Of a stretch of 64,000 nt of DNA, positions 34,383 through 43,622 are shown one piece after another. Made by a program: the position numbers and the translations under genes. The DNA lies in contig JAWLAT010000006.1 of NCBI GenBank assembly GCA_041395325.1, positions 124,001-188,000 on the forward strand, in the 5' to 3' direction. This DNA is from JAWLAT01 sp041395325. GTDB taxonomy: Bacteria; Pseudomonadota; Gammaproteobacteria; Xanthomonadales; SZUA-5. The notes below the pieces were generated by a model. The model did not search any database and was not told the origin of the DNA. It saw nothing but the letters and a program-made list of their open reading frames with translations. How positions within the stretch are numbered: position 1 is the stretch's first letter; the number at the start of each line of letters is the position of its first letter.

Positions 34383-35546
34383 ATGGATTTCAAGTTCAGT
34401 GACGAGCAGCTGATGCTGCAGGACGTGGCCCGCAAGTTTGCCCGCGAGGAGATCGCGCCGATCGCGGCGGACTTCGACGCCAGCGGCCAGTTTCCGATGG
34501 AAACCATCCGCAAGATGGGTGAGCTCGGCCTGATGGGCATTGAAGTTCCCGGCGAATACGGCGGCGCCGGTCTGGATGCGGTCAGCTATGCGCTGGCCAT
34601 GATCGAGATCTGCGCGGTCGATGCCGCCCACGGTACGATCATGTCGGTCAACAACACGCTGTATTGCAACGGCATTCTCAAGTACGGCACCGAAGCACAG
34701 AAGCACGCCTATGTCGGTCCGGTCGCACGCGGCGAAGCCATCGGCGCCTATGCGCTGACCGAACCGCAGTCCGGTTCGGACGCCTCCGCCATGCGCATTC
34801 GCGCGGTGCGCAGCGCCGACGGCAGCCACTTCGTCATCAACGGCAAGAAGAGCTGGATCACCTCAGGCCCGGTCGCCGACTACATCGTGCTGTTCGCGGT
34901 GACCGATCCGGCCGCCGGCAGCAAGGGCATCAGCGCCTTCATCATCGAGACGGACAAGCCCGGCTTTCATCGCGGCAAGACCGAACCCAAGATGGGCATT
35001 CGCGCCTCAGCCACCTGCGAGATCGAATTCACCGACTATGTCTGCCCGGCTGAAAACATGCTGGGCAGTGAAGGCAAGGGGTTTGGCATCGCGATGGGTG
35101 TGCTCGATGCCGGCCGTATCGGCATTGCCGCGCAGGCCGTCGGCCTAGCCCGCGCCGCCTACGACGCGGCGATTGAGTACGCGCGTGAGCGCAAGGCCTT
35201 CGGGCAGTCGATTGGCAGTTTCCAGATGACCCAGGTGAAGATCGCCGACATGAAGGCCCGCCTGGATGCGGCCTGGCTGCTGACCCTGCGCGCGGCGTGG
35301 AAGAAGCAGGACTCGCTGAGCAGTGGTGAGCGATTCACCACCGAGGCCAGCTTGGCCAAGCTCTATGCCTCCGAGGCAGCCATGTTCATCACCCATGCGG
35401 CGGTGCAGATCCACGGCGGCATGGGCTACAGCAAGGAAATGCCGGTGGAGCGCTACTTCCGCGATGCCAAGATCACCGAGATCTATGAAGGCACCAGCGA
35501 GATTCAGCGGATGGTGATTGCCCGCAATGAAACCGGCCTGAGATAG
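34383..35546 (+). CDS. Acyl-CoA dehydrogenase (short-/branched-chain type)
   Basis: This 387-residue flavoenzyme introduces the alpha-beta double bond in acyl-CoA. N-terminal helices DFKFSDEQLMLQDVARKFA lead to the FAD/substrate motif YALTEPQSGSDASA near residue 123. The C-terminal signature QIHGGMGYSKEMPVERYFRD follows, with the catalytic base Glu369 in EIYEGTSEIQRMVIAR. The Glu position matches SCAD/MCAD rather than isovaleryl-CoA dehydrogenase. No electron-transfer flavoprotein or thiolase gene is adjacent. It converges on the sigma-factor gene with 7 bases between stops. It stops with TAG. Confidence 0.93.
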   Translation: MDFKFSDEQLMLQDVARKFAREEIAPIAADFDASGQFPMETIRKMGELGLMGIEVPGEYGGAGLDAVSYALAMIEICAVDAAHGTIMSVNNTLYCNGILKYGTEAQKHAYVGPVARGEAIGAYALTEPQSGSDASAMRIRAVRSADGSHFVINGKKSWITSGPVADYIVLFAVTDPAAGSKGISAFIIETDKPGFHRGKTEPKMGIRASATCEIEFTDYVCPAENMLGSEGKGFGIAMGVLDAGRIGIAAQAVGLARAAYDAAIEYARERKAFGQSIGSFQMTQVKIADMKARLDAAWLLTLRAAWKKQDSLSSGERFTTEASLAKLYASEAAMFITHAAVQIHGGMGYSKEMPVERYFRDAKITEIYEGTSEIQRMVIARNETGLR

Positions 35547-35553
35547 GCTCGCT

Positions 35554-36144
35554 TCAGTTCGCCGCCGGGGGCTCGGTGCTCCCGGCCATTTCGCGCTGCA
35601 GCCAGGCTCGTGCCAGCCGCAGCTCGCGATGAACGGTCGCTTCGGAGATGGACACAGCCTCGGCCATCTCCGGATAGCTCATGCCGGCAAACAGCTGGCA
35701 CTCCAGCAACTGGGCGCGGCGCCCGTCCAGCTTCTGCAAGCGTTCCAGGGCCTGATCCAGCGCCAGCACGTCCAGATCGGGCCCCTGCGTGACCGACACG
35801 CCTTCGTCCAGCGTGATCTGCTGCTTCGGCCCACCCCGCTTGACCCGCTCATGTCCGCGTGCGTGGTCAATCAGGATTCGCCGCATGATGCGCGCGCACA
35901 GGGCCAGGAAATGGCTGCGTGAGGCAATGCGCAGGTCACTGTCAGCCAGTTTCAGATAGGCCTCGTGCACCAGCGACGTGGTCTGCAGGGTGTGGTTGGC
36001 ACGCTCGCCGCGCATGGCCCGCTGCGCCAGACGATGCAACTCGGGATAAAGCCAGGTGGTCAGGCGCGCCAATTCCTCATCGGGTACTGCGGCAATGGAC
36101 CCCAGGGTAGCGGCGATGTCCGGTGGCGTCGTGGCGGAGGTCAT
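35554..36144 (-). CDS. ECF sigma factor, TIGR02999 (Sigma70_ECF/SigZ-like) type
   Basis: This 196-residue sigma factor has region 2 (LYPELHRLAQRAMRGERANHTLQTTSLVHEAYLKL), a linker rich in LRIASRSHFLALCARIMRRILIDHAR, and a region 4 helix-turn-helix (GMSYPEMAEAVSISEATVHRELRLARAWL). This subfamily is commonly paired with a Ser/Thr protein kinase rather than a membrane anti-sigma factor. No such partner gene lies next to it here. The ATG at 36144 gives the family N-terminus; a longer in-frame start adds an unconserved leader. It is divergent from gdhB, with 220 bases between. Confidence 0.9.
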   Translation of the reverse strand: MTSATTPPDIAATLGSIAAVPDEELARLTTWLYPELHRLAQRAMRGERANHTLQTTSLVHEAYLKLADSDLRIASRSHFLALCARIMRRILIDHARGHERVKRGGPKQQITLDEGVSVTQGPDLDVLALDQALERLQKLDGRRAQLLECQLFAGMSYPEMAEAVSISEATVHRELRLARAWLQREMAGSTEPPAAN

Positions 36145-36364
36145 CGGCGTCCGACTCGGCTTGAAGAGCACCCAACGCAGTCTAGCTGGATTTCTCGCGC
36201 TGTCATCGACGGCTACCGTGGACCTCGCGCCGGGCTTCAACTGAAGGACTTAACGAAGTCATAACGTTTGCTGAATCAACCGAGGGCGAATCACCGTCGT
36301 GGCTCTCGGAAATGCGGCCGCACGACGGTACCCTTTGCGTCCCCGACCTCCACTGGAATCAGCC

Positions 36365-39300
36365 ATGGCGCAGGCGCGCGACGCGTCGGCTTCCGCACAT
36401 CTGGAAGCCATCCTTGCCGAACTCAAATCACTTTGCAGCGGCCCCAAGCTGCGTGAAGCCGAGAGCTTTGCCCGCTTGTTGCTCGGGCGGCTGCCGGATG
36501 AGGAACTGGATGGTCAGACTGCCGCCGACTGGGCCGGTCTGTGCGTACACCTGCTGCGGCTGTTCCGCGACCGCCCTCGTGGTCAGTCTCTGGTACGCGT
36601 CTACAACCCCAGCCATGACGAACACGGCTATGAATGTGCCCACACCGTCATTGAGATTCTCAACGATGACATGCCCTTCCTGGTCGACACGGTGGCCATG
36701 GTGGTTGCGCAGCACGGCGGCCTGGTCCACCTGACGCTGCACCCGGTCGTGCCCGTGGCCCGTGATCCGGGCGGCCATGTGCTGAGTTTCGGTGGCAACG
36801 AAGCCGGCCGTGAATCGGTGATTCATCTGCAGATCGAACGCCAGGCCGAACCCGAGGTTCTGCAGGCTCTGCAGGATGGTGTCAACGGCGCCCTGCGCGA
36901 CGTCAAATCCTGTGTCGCAGACTTCGTCCCGATGCGCGACCGGCTCATGGGCATCGCAGCCGAGCTGAGCCAACGCGAACTGCCGCACGACCGCGCCTAC
37001 GTCGAGGAATGCGTCGCCTTTCTGCGCTGGATCGCCGACAACCATTTCACCTTCCTCGGCTATCGCGAATACCACACCGAGAACGACACCGAAACGCCAA
37101 CCCTGCGCGCGGTGCAGGGCAGTGGTCTGGGAATCCTGCGCACCGATGAGTCCAAATTGCCGGCGCGCGCGCTGTCCTCGCTGGCCGCTCGCGAACTGGA
37201 GCCCGATGCCCTGCCCGACCTGGTAATCCTCTCGCGCACCAACGCGCGCAGCTCGGTGCATCGGCCGGGCTACATGGACTACATCGGCATCATCGCCTTT
37301 GATGCCGACGGCAAGCCGGTCGGCGAACAGCGCTTCCTCGGCCTGTACACCTCCAACGCCTATACCTTCCACATCCTCGACCTGCCCCTGGTGCGGCGCA
37401 AGACTGAAGCCGTGCTCGCGCGTTCAGGCTTGTCGCGCTCTGGCCACGGTGGCAAGGCGCTGCTGCACATTCTGGAAACCTTGCCGCGCGATGAGCTGTT
37501 TCAGGCCACGGCCGAAGAACTGCACGCCACCGCCGTTGGCATCTTCCACCTGCAGGAACGGCAGCGGACCCGGTTGTTCATCCGCCGCGATCGCTATGGT
37601 CGCTTCCTGTCCTGCCTGGTCTTCGTCCCGCGCGACCGGATGACCCAGGACAACCGCCAGCGCATTGAGGCCTTGCTCAAGCGCAGCTTCCAGGGCGAGC
37701 GGGCCGATTCACAGATCCTGGTGGGTGAGTCGATGCTGGCCCGGCTGCATGTGGTGATCCGGCCGAAGTCGCCGGAGCAGCCCAAGGTCGAGGTGCGCGA
37801 ACTGGAGGCCAAGATCGCGCAGATCGTGCGCAACTGGCAGGACGAGTTGCGCGACATCCTGGTCCAGCGCCACGGCGAGGCGAAGGGTCTGAAGCTGGCC
37901 AATCGATTCGGCAAAGCCCTGCCCGGCGGCTACATCGAGGAAGTCACGCCGCAGATCGCCGCCCAGGACGTCGAAGCCGCCGCCAGTCTGCGTGATCACG
38001 ACGACATTCGACTGAGCCTTTATCGGCCACGCCGGAAGACCGACACGCTGCGCTTCAAGCTGTTCAAGTTCGGCGGCACGATTGCGCTGTCCGACGCGCT
38101 GCCGATGCTCGAGAACATGGGCTTTCGCGCGCTGTCCGAGCACCCCTATGCGATGTCACTGGGCAGTTTGACAATCTGGATCCAGGACTTCGACATCGAA
38201 CCCCTGGATGGTCTGACCCTGGACATGGAGAGTGCCCGCGAGCCGGTGCAGCAGGCCTTCGAACAGATCTGGCGCGGCCGTGCCGAGAATGATCCGCTCA
38301 ATCGATTGATCATCGCCGCCCGGCTGGACTGGCGTCAGGTCACGGTGCTGCGCGGCTATCTGCGCTGCCTGCTGCAGACTGACTTCACCTACTCCCAGGC
38401 CTACATGGAGCGCACACTGTGCGCACATCCGCTGGTCTCTCGCTTGCTCGTAGACCTGTTTGAAGCGCGCTTCGATCCGGACCGGGAAGACAATGCCGCC
38501 AACGAGTCTCAGCGCAAGCGCTTCCAGCGCGATCTGGAAGCCCTGCTGACGGGTGATCCGGAAGGCCCGGCGCTGGCCGAACGCTGGTCGGCACTGCGCA
38601 GCGAGGATCGCGACAGTCAGATCCGCGAACTCAATGGCGTGCTGCGCGAGGAGCTTGAGCGCGTCGCCAGTCTGGATGAGGACCGCATCCTGCGTGCCTT
38701 CCGACAGATCATCATGGCCACTCTGCGGACCAACTACTTCCAGCTCGAGGACGGCCGATCCAAGGACTATGTGGCCTACAAGCTGGACTGCGCCCTGGTC
38801 CCCAACCTGCCCAAGCCGCTGCCCTATCGCGAAATCTTCGTTTATTCGCCCAGGGTGGAAGGCGTCCATCTGCGCGGTGGGCCGGTGGCCCGTGGCGGCC
38901 TGCGCTGGTCGGATCGTCGCGAAGACTTCCGCACCGAGGTTCTGGGCCTGATGAAGGCGCAGATGGTCAAGAACACGGTCATCGTGCCGGTCGGCGCCAA
39001 GGGCGGCTTCGTCGTCAAGCAGCCGCCCGCCAGCCAGGATCGCGAAGCCTTCATGGCCGAAGGTGTGGCCTGTTACCGCATCTTCATCAACGGCCTGCTT
39101 GATGTGACCGACAACCTGGATGGCGGCCGCATCGTGCCGCCATCGCGTGTGGTGCGGCACGATCCGGACGACTCCTATCTGGTGGTCGCGGCGGACAAGG
39201 GCACGGCCACCTTCTCGGACATCGCCAATGCGATCTCGGGCGAGCACGGCTTCTGGATGGGCGATGCCTTCGCCTCGGGCGGCAGCAAGGGCTATGACCA

Positions 39301-41290
39301 CAAGAAGATGGGCATCACCGCCCGCGGCGCCTGGGAGAGCGTCAAACGCCACTTCCGCGCGTTGGGCAAAGACTGTCAGAACGAGGCCTTCACTTGCGTG
39401 GGCGTCGGCGACATGTCTGGCGACGTCTTCGGCAACGGCATGCTGCTGTCGCGTCACATCAAGCTGCTGGCCGCATTCGACCACCGCCACATCTTCCTCG
39501 ATCCGACACCCGACGTGGCTGCCAGCTACGCCGAGCGAGAGCGCATGTTTGCCCTGCCCCGCTCCAGCTGGGATGACTACGATCGCAAGCTGATCTCGGC
39601 CGGCGGCGGGATATTTCCCCGCAGCGCCAAGGTGATCACGCTCAGTCCGCAGATTCGTGCGGTGCTCGACATCGAAGCAGAGCAGCTGTCACCGGTCGAA
39701 CTGATTCGCGCCATTCTCGGTGCGCCAGTGGAACTGCTGTGGAATGGCGGCATCGGCACCTACGTCAAGGCCGAGTCCGAAACCAACGCCGACGTGGGCG
39801 ACCGCGCCAACAACGCCAATCGACTCAACGGCAACCAGCTGCGCTGCAAGATTGTCGGCGAGGGCGGCAATCTCGGTCTGACTCAGCGCGGTCGCATCGA
39901 AGCCGCTCAGTCTGGCGTGCTGCTGAACACCGACGCCATCGACAACTCGGCTGGCGTCGATACCTCCGACCACGAGGTCAACATCAAGATCCTGCTCAAT
40001 CTGGCGATCGCAGGCGGCGCACTGGCGCCGGGCGAGCGCGATGATCTGCTGGTCGCGATGACTGACGAAGTGGCCGATCTGGTCATCTTCGACAACTACC
40101 GACAGAACCTGGCGATCAGTCTGATGCGGGCCCTGAGCATCGATCGCATCGGCGCCAAGCAACATTTCGTGCGCTGGCTGGAACAACAGGGCCTGCTCGA
40201 CCGCCAGCTGGAATTCCTGCCGTCGGAAGAAGAATTCAATGAACGCCGGGCCCGTGGCCTGGGCCTGACTCGACCGGAACTGGCCGTGCTGCTGGCTTAC
40301 AGCAAGATTCACGCCTACAACAGCCTGCTGGACTCCGCCGTGCCGGAAGATCCCTACCTGTCGAAGGAGCTGGCGCTGTATTTCCCGACGCCGCTGCGCG
40401 AGCGCTTCGCCAACGAGATGCAAGCCCATCCCTTGCGGCGCGAGATCATCGCCACGCAGGTGACCAACTCGATGGTCAACCGCATGGGCGCCACCTTTGT
40501 ATTGCGGATGCAGGAGGACACGGGCCAGAGCGTCGCCGAGGTAGCCAAGGCCTACACGATTGCCCGCGAGGTCCTGCGTGCTCGTGAACTGTGGGCGGAG
40601 ATCGATCGGCTCGGCGACAGCGTCGACTTTCATCGACAGATCGACCTGCTGCTGCGCATCTGGAATCTGATGCGCAACATGACGCGCTGGCTGCTCAACG
40701 CGCCCGGTGCGGCCAGCGACATCGCGCAGAGTGTCGAGCGCTATACCGGCGGATTCGAACAGCTGCTGCAGGTGCTGCCGCGCGCGGTCAGCAAGGCCGA
40801 CGCCGTGCAGTTCCAGAATGAGAACCGGGCCTTGCAGAGCCTGGGATACAGCGAGGCTTTCGCCCAGATCATCAGTCAGCTGCCGGCGCTGGTGGCGGCC
40901 TTCGACATCATCGAGGTGGCCTTCGAACTGGATTGCCAGGTCGAGCGTGCCGCCAAGGCCTACTTCAGCATCGGCGAACAACTGCATCTGAAGTGGCTGG
41001 CCGAACAGATCGAGAAGCTGCCGGTCGAAGGCCGCTGGCACGCGCACGCTCGCGGCGTGCTGCGCGACGAACTATACGCGCAGCACCGCACGCTGACGGC
41101 GCAGGCGTTGCGTCGCTGCAGCAAGCCCAAACAGGATCCGTTGCAGGCCTGGGCCGAAGGTCGCGAATCGGCGCTCAGCTATACCCAGACGATGTTCGGT
41201 GAGATGCATGCGCTGGTCAGCATGGACTATCCCACGGTCTCCGTGGGTGTCCGCCGCCTGAGCCAGCTTGTCGCGATTGGCGCCGCCTGA
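36365..41290 (+). CDS. gdhB: NAD-dependent glutamate dehydrogenase, large (180 kDa) type
   Basis: This 1641-residue protein belongs to the large NAD-GDH family found in many proteobacteria and actinobacteria. It deaminates glutamate to 2-oxoglutarate and ammonia. The N-terminal part carries ACT-like regulatory segments (DMPFLVDTVAMVVAQHGG; TADEL-type helices). The catalytic domain includes VEGVHLRGGPVARGGLRWSDR with the active-site Lys region QMVKNTVIVPVGAKGGF, and VGVGDMSGDVFGNGML in the dinucleotide-binding part. The ATG at 36365 was chosen over an in-frame start at 36299 that adds a low-complexity leader. Length is usual for the family. Confidence 0.95.
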   Translation: MAQARDASASAHLEAILAELKSLCSGPKLREAESFARLLLGRLPDEELDGQTAADWAGLCVHLLRLFRDRPRGQSLVRVYNPSHDEHGYECAHTVIEILNDDMPFLVDTVAMVVAQHGGLVHLTLHPVVPVARDPGGHVLSFGGNEAGRESVIHLQIERQAEPEVLQALQDGVNGALRDVKSCVADFVPMRDRLMGIAAELSQRELPHDRAYVEECVAFLRWIADNHFTFLGYREYHTENDTETPTLRAVQGSGLGILRTDESKLPARALSSLAARELEPDALPDLVILSRTNARSSVHRPGYMDYIGIIAFDADGKPVGEQRFLGLYTSNAYTFHILDLPLVRRKTEAVLARSGLSRSGHGGKALLHILETLPRDELFQATAEELHATAVGIFHLQERQRTRLFIRRDRYGRFLSCLVFVPRDRMTQDNRQRIEALLKRSFQGERADSQILVGESMLARLHVVIRPKSPEQPKVEVRELEAKIAQIVRNWQDELRDILVQRHGEAKGLKLANRFGKALPGGYIEEVTPQIAAQDVEAAASLRDHDDIRLSLYRPRRKTDTLRFKLFKFGGTIALSDALPMLENMGFRALSEHPYAMSLGSLTIWIQDFDIEPLDGLTLDMESAREPVQQAFEQIWRGRAENDPLNRLIIAARLDWRQVTVLRGYLRCLLQTDFTYSQAYMERTLCAHPLVSRLLVDLFEARFDPDREDNAANESQRKRFQRDLEALLTGDPEGPALAERWSALRSEDRDSQIRELNGVLREELERVASLDEDRILRAFRQIIMATLRTNYFQLEDGRSKDYVAYKLDCALVPNLPKPLPYREIFVYSPRVEGVHLRGGPVARGGLRWSDRREDFRTEVLGLMKAQMVKNTVIVPVGAKGGFVVKQPPASQDREAFMAEGVACYRIFINGLLDVTDNLDGGRIVPPSRVVRHDPDDSYLVVAADKGTATFSDIANAISGEHGFWMGDAFASGGSKGYDHKKMGITARGAWESVKRHFRALGKDCQNEAFTCVGVGDMSGDVFGNGMLLSRHIKLLAAFDHRHIFLDPTPDVAASYAERERMFALPRSSWDDYDRKLISAGGGIFPRSAKVITLSPQIRAVLDIEAEQLSPVELIRAILGAPVELLWNGGIGTYVKAESETNADVGDRANNANRLNGNQLRCKIVGEGGNLGLTQRGRIEAAQSGVLLNTDAIDNSAGVDTSDHEVNIKILLNLAIAGGALAPGERDDLLVAMTDEVADLVIFDNYRQNLAISLMRALSIDRIGAKQHFVRWLEQQGLLDRQLEFLPSEEEFNERRARGLGLTRPELAVLLAYSKIHAYNSLLDSAVPEDPYLSKELALYFPTPLRERFANEMQAHPLRREIIATQVTNSMVNRMGATFVLRMQEDTGQSVAEVAKAYTIAREVLRARELWAEIDRLGDSVDFHRQIDLLLRIWNLMRNMTRWLLNAPGAASDIAQSVERYTGGFEQLLQVLPRAVSKADAVQFQNENRALQSLGYSEAFAQIISQLPALVAAFDIIEVAFELDCQVERAAKAYFSIGEQLHLKWLAEQIEKLPVEGRWHAHARGVLRDELYAQHRTLTAQALRRCSKPKQDPLQAWAEGRESALSYTQTMFGEMHALVSMDYPTVSVGVRRLSQLVAIGAA

Positions 41291-41300
41291 GGAAGCCGCG

Positions 41301-41681
41301 ATGCACCGTAGTCGATTGAGCGGCTTCATCATCGACTGTCAGACCGACGACCTGCCCAGCGCCGCCGACTTCTGGTCGGCGGCACTGGGGATGCCATCCG
41401 AGCCATTGCCGGCCGAGGAAGGGGATCGCTATGTGCGGCTGCGGGATCCGGAGCAGCGCCTCCACATCGAAGTTCAGCGCGTCACCCACCCGAGCCGGGT
41501 TCATCTGGACATCGAGACGGACGACATTGAAGCCGAAGTCACTCGCCTGCGTGCCCTCGGCGCGCGTGAGGTCCAGCGGGTGCACAGCTGGTGTGTCATG
41601 GAAGCGCCGACCGGACAGCGCTTCTGCGTGGTACTGGCCAGACCCGGCACTCTCGAGCAAGGGGCCAATGACTGGACTTAG
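41301..41681 (+). CDS. VOC family (glyoxalase-like) protein
   Basis: This is a 126-residue single-domain vicinal-oxygen-chelate protein. The N-terminal strand SRLSGFIIDCQTDDLPSAADFWSAALGM and the C-terminal segments VHLDIETDDIEAEVTRLRALGA and EAPTGQRFCVVL follow the Glyoxalase_6-like pattern. The substrate is unknown. It begins 10 bases after gdhB, with GAGGA upstream, and is probably co-transcribed with it. It ends with TAG. Confidence 0.88.
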   Translation: MHRSRLSGFIIDCQTDDLPSAADFWSAALGMPSEPLPAEEGDRYVRLRDPEQRLHIEVQRVTHPSRVHLDIETDDIEAEVTRLRALGAREVQRVHSWCVMEAPTGQRFCVVLARPGTLEQGANDWT

Positions 41682-42050
41682 CACCCGCTGAGAGAACTTT
41701 CACCGGGATGGCAGTTCCGGCCCACATTGTCGTTGCAGCAAGCGGCCCGGTCTATTCGGAGTACCTCTGGCGTCAACCTCATGACGACGGGCTCAATTGG
41801 GCTCCATTTGCTGCCAGAAAAGCAGCCATTCTGAATGGCTGCCAACGGCAACCTGCAAGCACCTCGCAGCCCCCAATCCGGACCCCTTGAGCATTGCGCT
41901 GCAGTGCAGCAAGAAGCTAGACTTGGTCGCGGAAACACCGCCCAAACCCACGGTTTTTCGTGGATTTCATGTTAGTCTCTCAAGTCGCTCTGGGCACGGG
42001 GCGACGGGAGGCTTTTTGTCGTCCCCAGCTGGAGAATTCAAGGAGCTACC
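41682..42050 (+). other. Intergenic region upstream of ndk with nested hairpins
   Basis: These 369 bases hold no gene I can support; short frames on either strand lack family sequence. A perfect 9-bp hairpin lies at 41822-41842 (GCAGCCATT, loop CTG, AATGGCTGC). An alternative 5-bp stem (GCTGC at 41810-41814 with GCAGC at 41822-41826) competes for its left arm. Read on the minus strand the large hairpin is followed by TTTTC, like a weak terminator. The ndk ribosome site AAGGAG lies at the right end. Confidence 0.4.
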
Positions 42051-42479
42051 ATGGCGCTGCAGCGCACTTTGTCCATTATCAAGCCCGATGCCGTGGCCAA
42101 GAACGTCATCGGCCAGATCATCGCGCGTTTCGAGTCCGCCGGCCTGAAAGTCATTGGCGCACGCTTGCAACAACTGTCGCTGGCGGAAGCTGAAGGTTTT
42201 TATGCCGTTCATCGTGAGCGTCCGTTCTTTGCTGATCTGTGCCGCTACATGAGCTCTGGTCCAGTGCTGGTACAGGTCCTGGAAGGCGATGACGCGATTG
42301 CCAAGAATCGCGATCTGATGGGCGCCACCGATCCGGCCAAGGCGGCCGCCGGCACCATCCGCGCCGACTTCGCCACCAGCATCGAAGCCAACGCCGTTCA
42401 TGGTTCCGACGCGCCGGAAACGGCGGCGGTCGAGATCGCCTACTTCTTCGCTTCCAGCGAGCTGTGCCCGCGCAGCTGA
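42051..42479 (+). CDS. ndk: Nucleoside diphosphate kinase
   Basis: This 142-residue enzyme transfers the gamma-phosphate between nucleoside triphosphates and diphosphates. It has the N-terminal TLSIIKPDAVAKN with Lys11, the HRERPFF loop near residue 54, and the phosphohistidine His117 in EANAVHGSDAPE. Length and sequence are typical of the bacterial enzyme. A strong AAGGAG ribosome site precedes it. It heads the ndk-rlmN-pilW-rodZ-yfgM-bamB-der cluster. Confidence 0.97.
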   Translation: MALQRTLSIIKPDAVAKNVIGQIIARFESAGLKVIGARLQQLSLAEAEGFYAVHRERPFFADLCRYMSSGPVLVQVLEGDDAIAKNRDLMGATDPAKAAAGTIRADFATSIEANAVHGSDAPETAAVEIAYFFASSELCPRS

Positions 42480-42494
42480 GACCGGTTCGACGCA

Positions 42495-43622
42495 ATGACC
42501 ACGCCCGATTCCCGCACCAATCTGCTCGACCTCGATCGCGAGGGGCTGCGGGCATTCTTTGTCGGGTTGGGTGAAAAGCCCTTCCGCGGTGATCAGGTCA
42601 TGAAATGGATCTATCACCGCGGTGCGGCCGATTTCGACAGCATGAGCGATCTCGGCAAGGCACTGCGAACGCGGCTGGCCGAGGTGGCTGAAATCAAGCC
42701 GCCGCAGGTTGGGGCTGAGCAGATCTCCACCGACGGCACCCGCAAGTGGCGCATTGATGTGCGCGGCGGTGCCGTGGAGACGGTCTACATCCCTGAACCA
42801 ACCCGGGGCACCCTCTGCGTCTCATCGCAGATCGGTTGCATGCTGAACTGCACCTTCTGTTCCACGGCCACCCAGGGTTTCCAGCGCAACCTCAGCACGG
42901 CCGAGATCATCGGGCAGGTGTGGCTGGCCGCTCAGGCGTTGGGCCACGACGCCAAGACCAATCGCCGGATCACCAACGTGGTGTTGATGGGCATGGGCGA
43001 ACCCCTGCTCAACTTCGACAATGTGGTGCGCGCCATGTCGTTGATGCGCGACGACCTGGGTTTCGGACTGGCCAACAAGCGCGTGACGCTGAGTACGGCC
43101 GGATTGGTGCCGGGTATCGACCAGTTGTCGGAAGCCTCCGATGTCAGTCTGGCCGTCTCCCTGCATGCGCCAGTAGACGAATTGCGCAATGAGCTGGTGC
43201 CGTTGAATCGCAAGTACCCCATTGCCGAGCTGATGGCGGCATGCGAGCGCTATCTGCGCACACGCCCCCGGGCCAACGTCACCTTCGAGTACACGCTGCT
43301 GAAGGGCATCAATGACGACCTGAAGCTGGCCGACCGACTGGTCAAGTTGCTGCGCCGGCTGCCCTCGAAGCTGAATCTGATTCCCTTCAACCCCTTCCCT
43401 GGCACCAGCTACGAGTGCTCGGATGAACCTGCGATTCGGGCCTTTCAGGAACGGATCATGGCTCAGGGCGTGATTGCCACGGTCCGACGCACACGTGGAC
43501 AGGACATCGACGCCGCCTGCGGTCAATTGGTGGGTCAGGTCGCCGATCGGACCCGTCGGCAGCGCGAGCACCTGGCAAGACTCGCCCAGGATGAGTTGAC
43601 CACCGTGGAGTCTGCCGCGTGA
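42495..43622 (+). CDS. rlmN: Dual-specificity rRNA/tRNA adenine C2 methyltransferase RlmN
   Basis: This 375-residue radical-SAM enzyme methylates C2 of A2503 in 23S rRNA and A37 in some tRNAs. The iron-sulfur motif CxxxCxxC is at Cys115, Cys119 and Cys122 (GCMLNCTFC). VLMGMGEPLLN, the SAM-binding region VSLHAP and the C-terminal IPFNPFPG follow. It sits 15 bases after ndk. Its stop overlaps the GTG start of pilW. Confidence 0.96.
   Translation: MTTPDSRTNLLDLDREGLRAFFVGLGEKPFRGDQVMKWIYHRGAADFDSMSDLGKALRTRLAEVAEIKPPQVGAEQISTDGTRKWRIDVRGGAVETVYIPEPTRGTLCVSSQIGCMLNCTFCSTATQGFQRNLSTAEIIGQVWLAAQALGHDAKTNRRITNVVLMGMGEPLLNFDNVVRAMSLMRDDLGFGLANKRVTLSTAGLVPGIDQLSEASDVSLAVSLHAPVDELRNELVPLNRKYPIAELMAACERYLRTRPRANVTFEYTLLKGINDDLKLADRLVKLLRRLPSKLNLIPFNPFPGTSYECSDEPAIRAFQERIMAQGVIATVRRTRGQDIDAACGQLVGQVADRTRRQREHLARLAQDELTTVESAA

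Noticed and set aside
38156..39490. Long minus-strand open frame inside gdhB
   Set aside because: Antisense shadow of the catalytic domain of NAD-GDH; no start context or motif.
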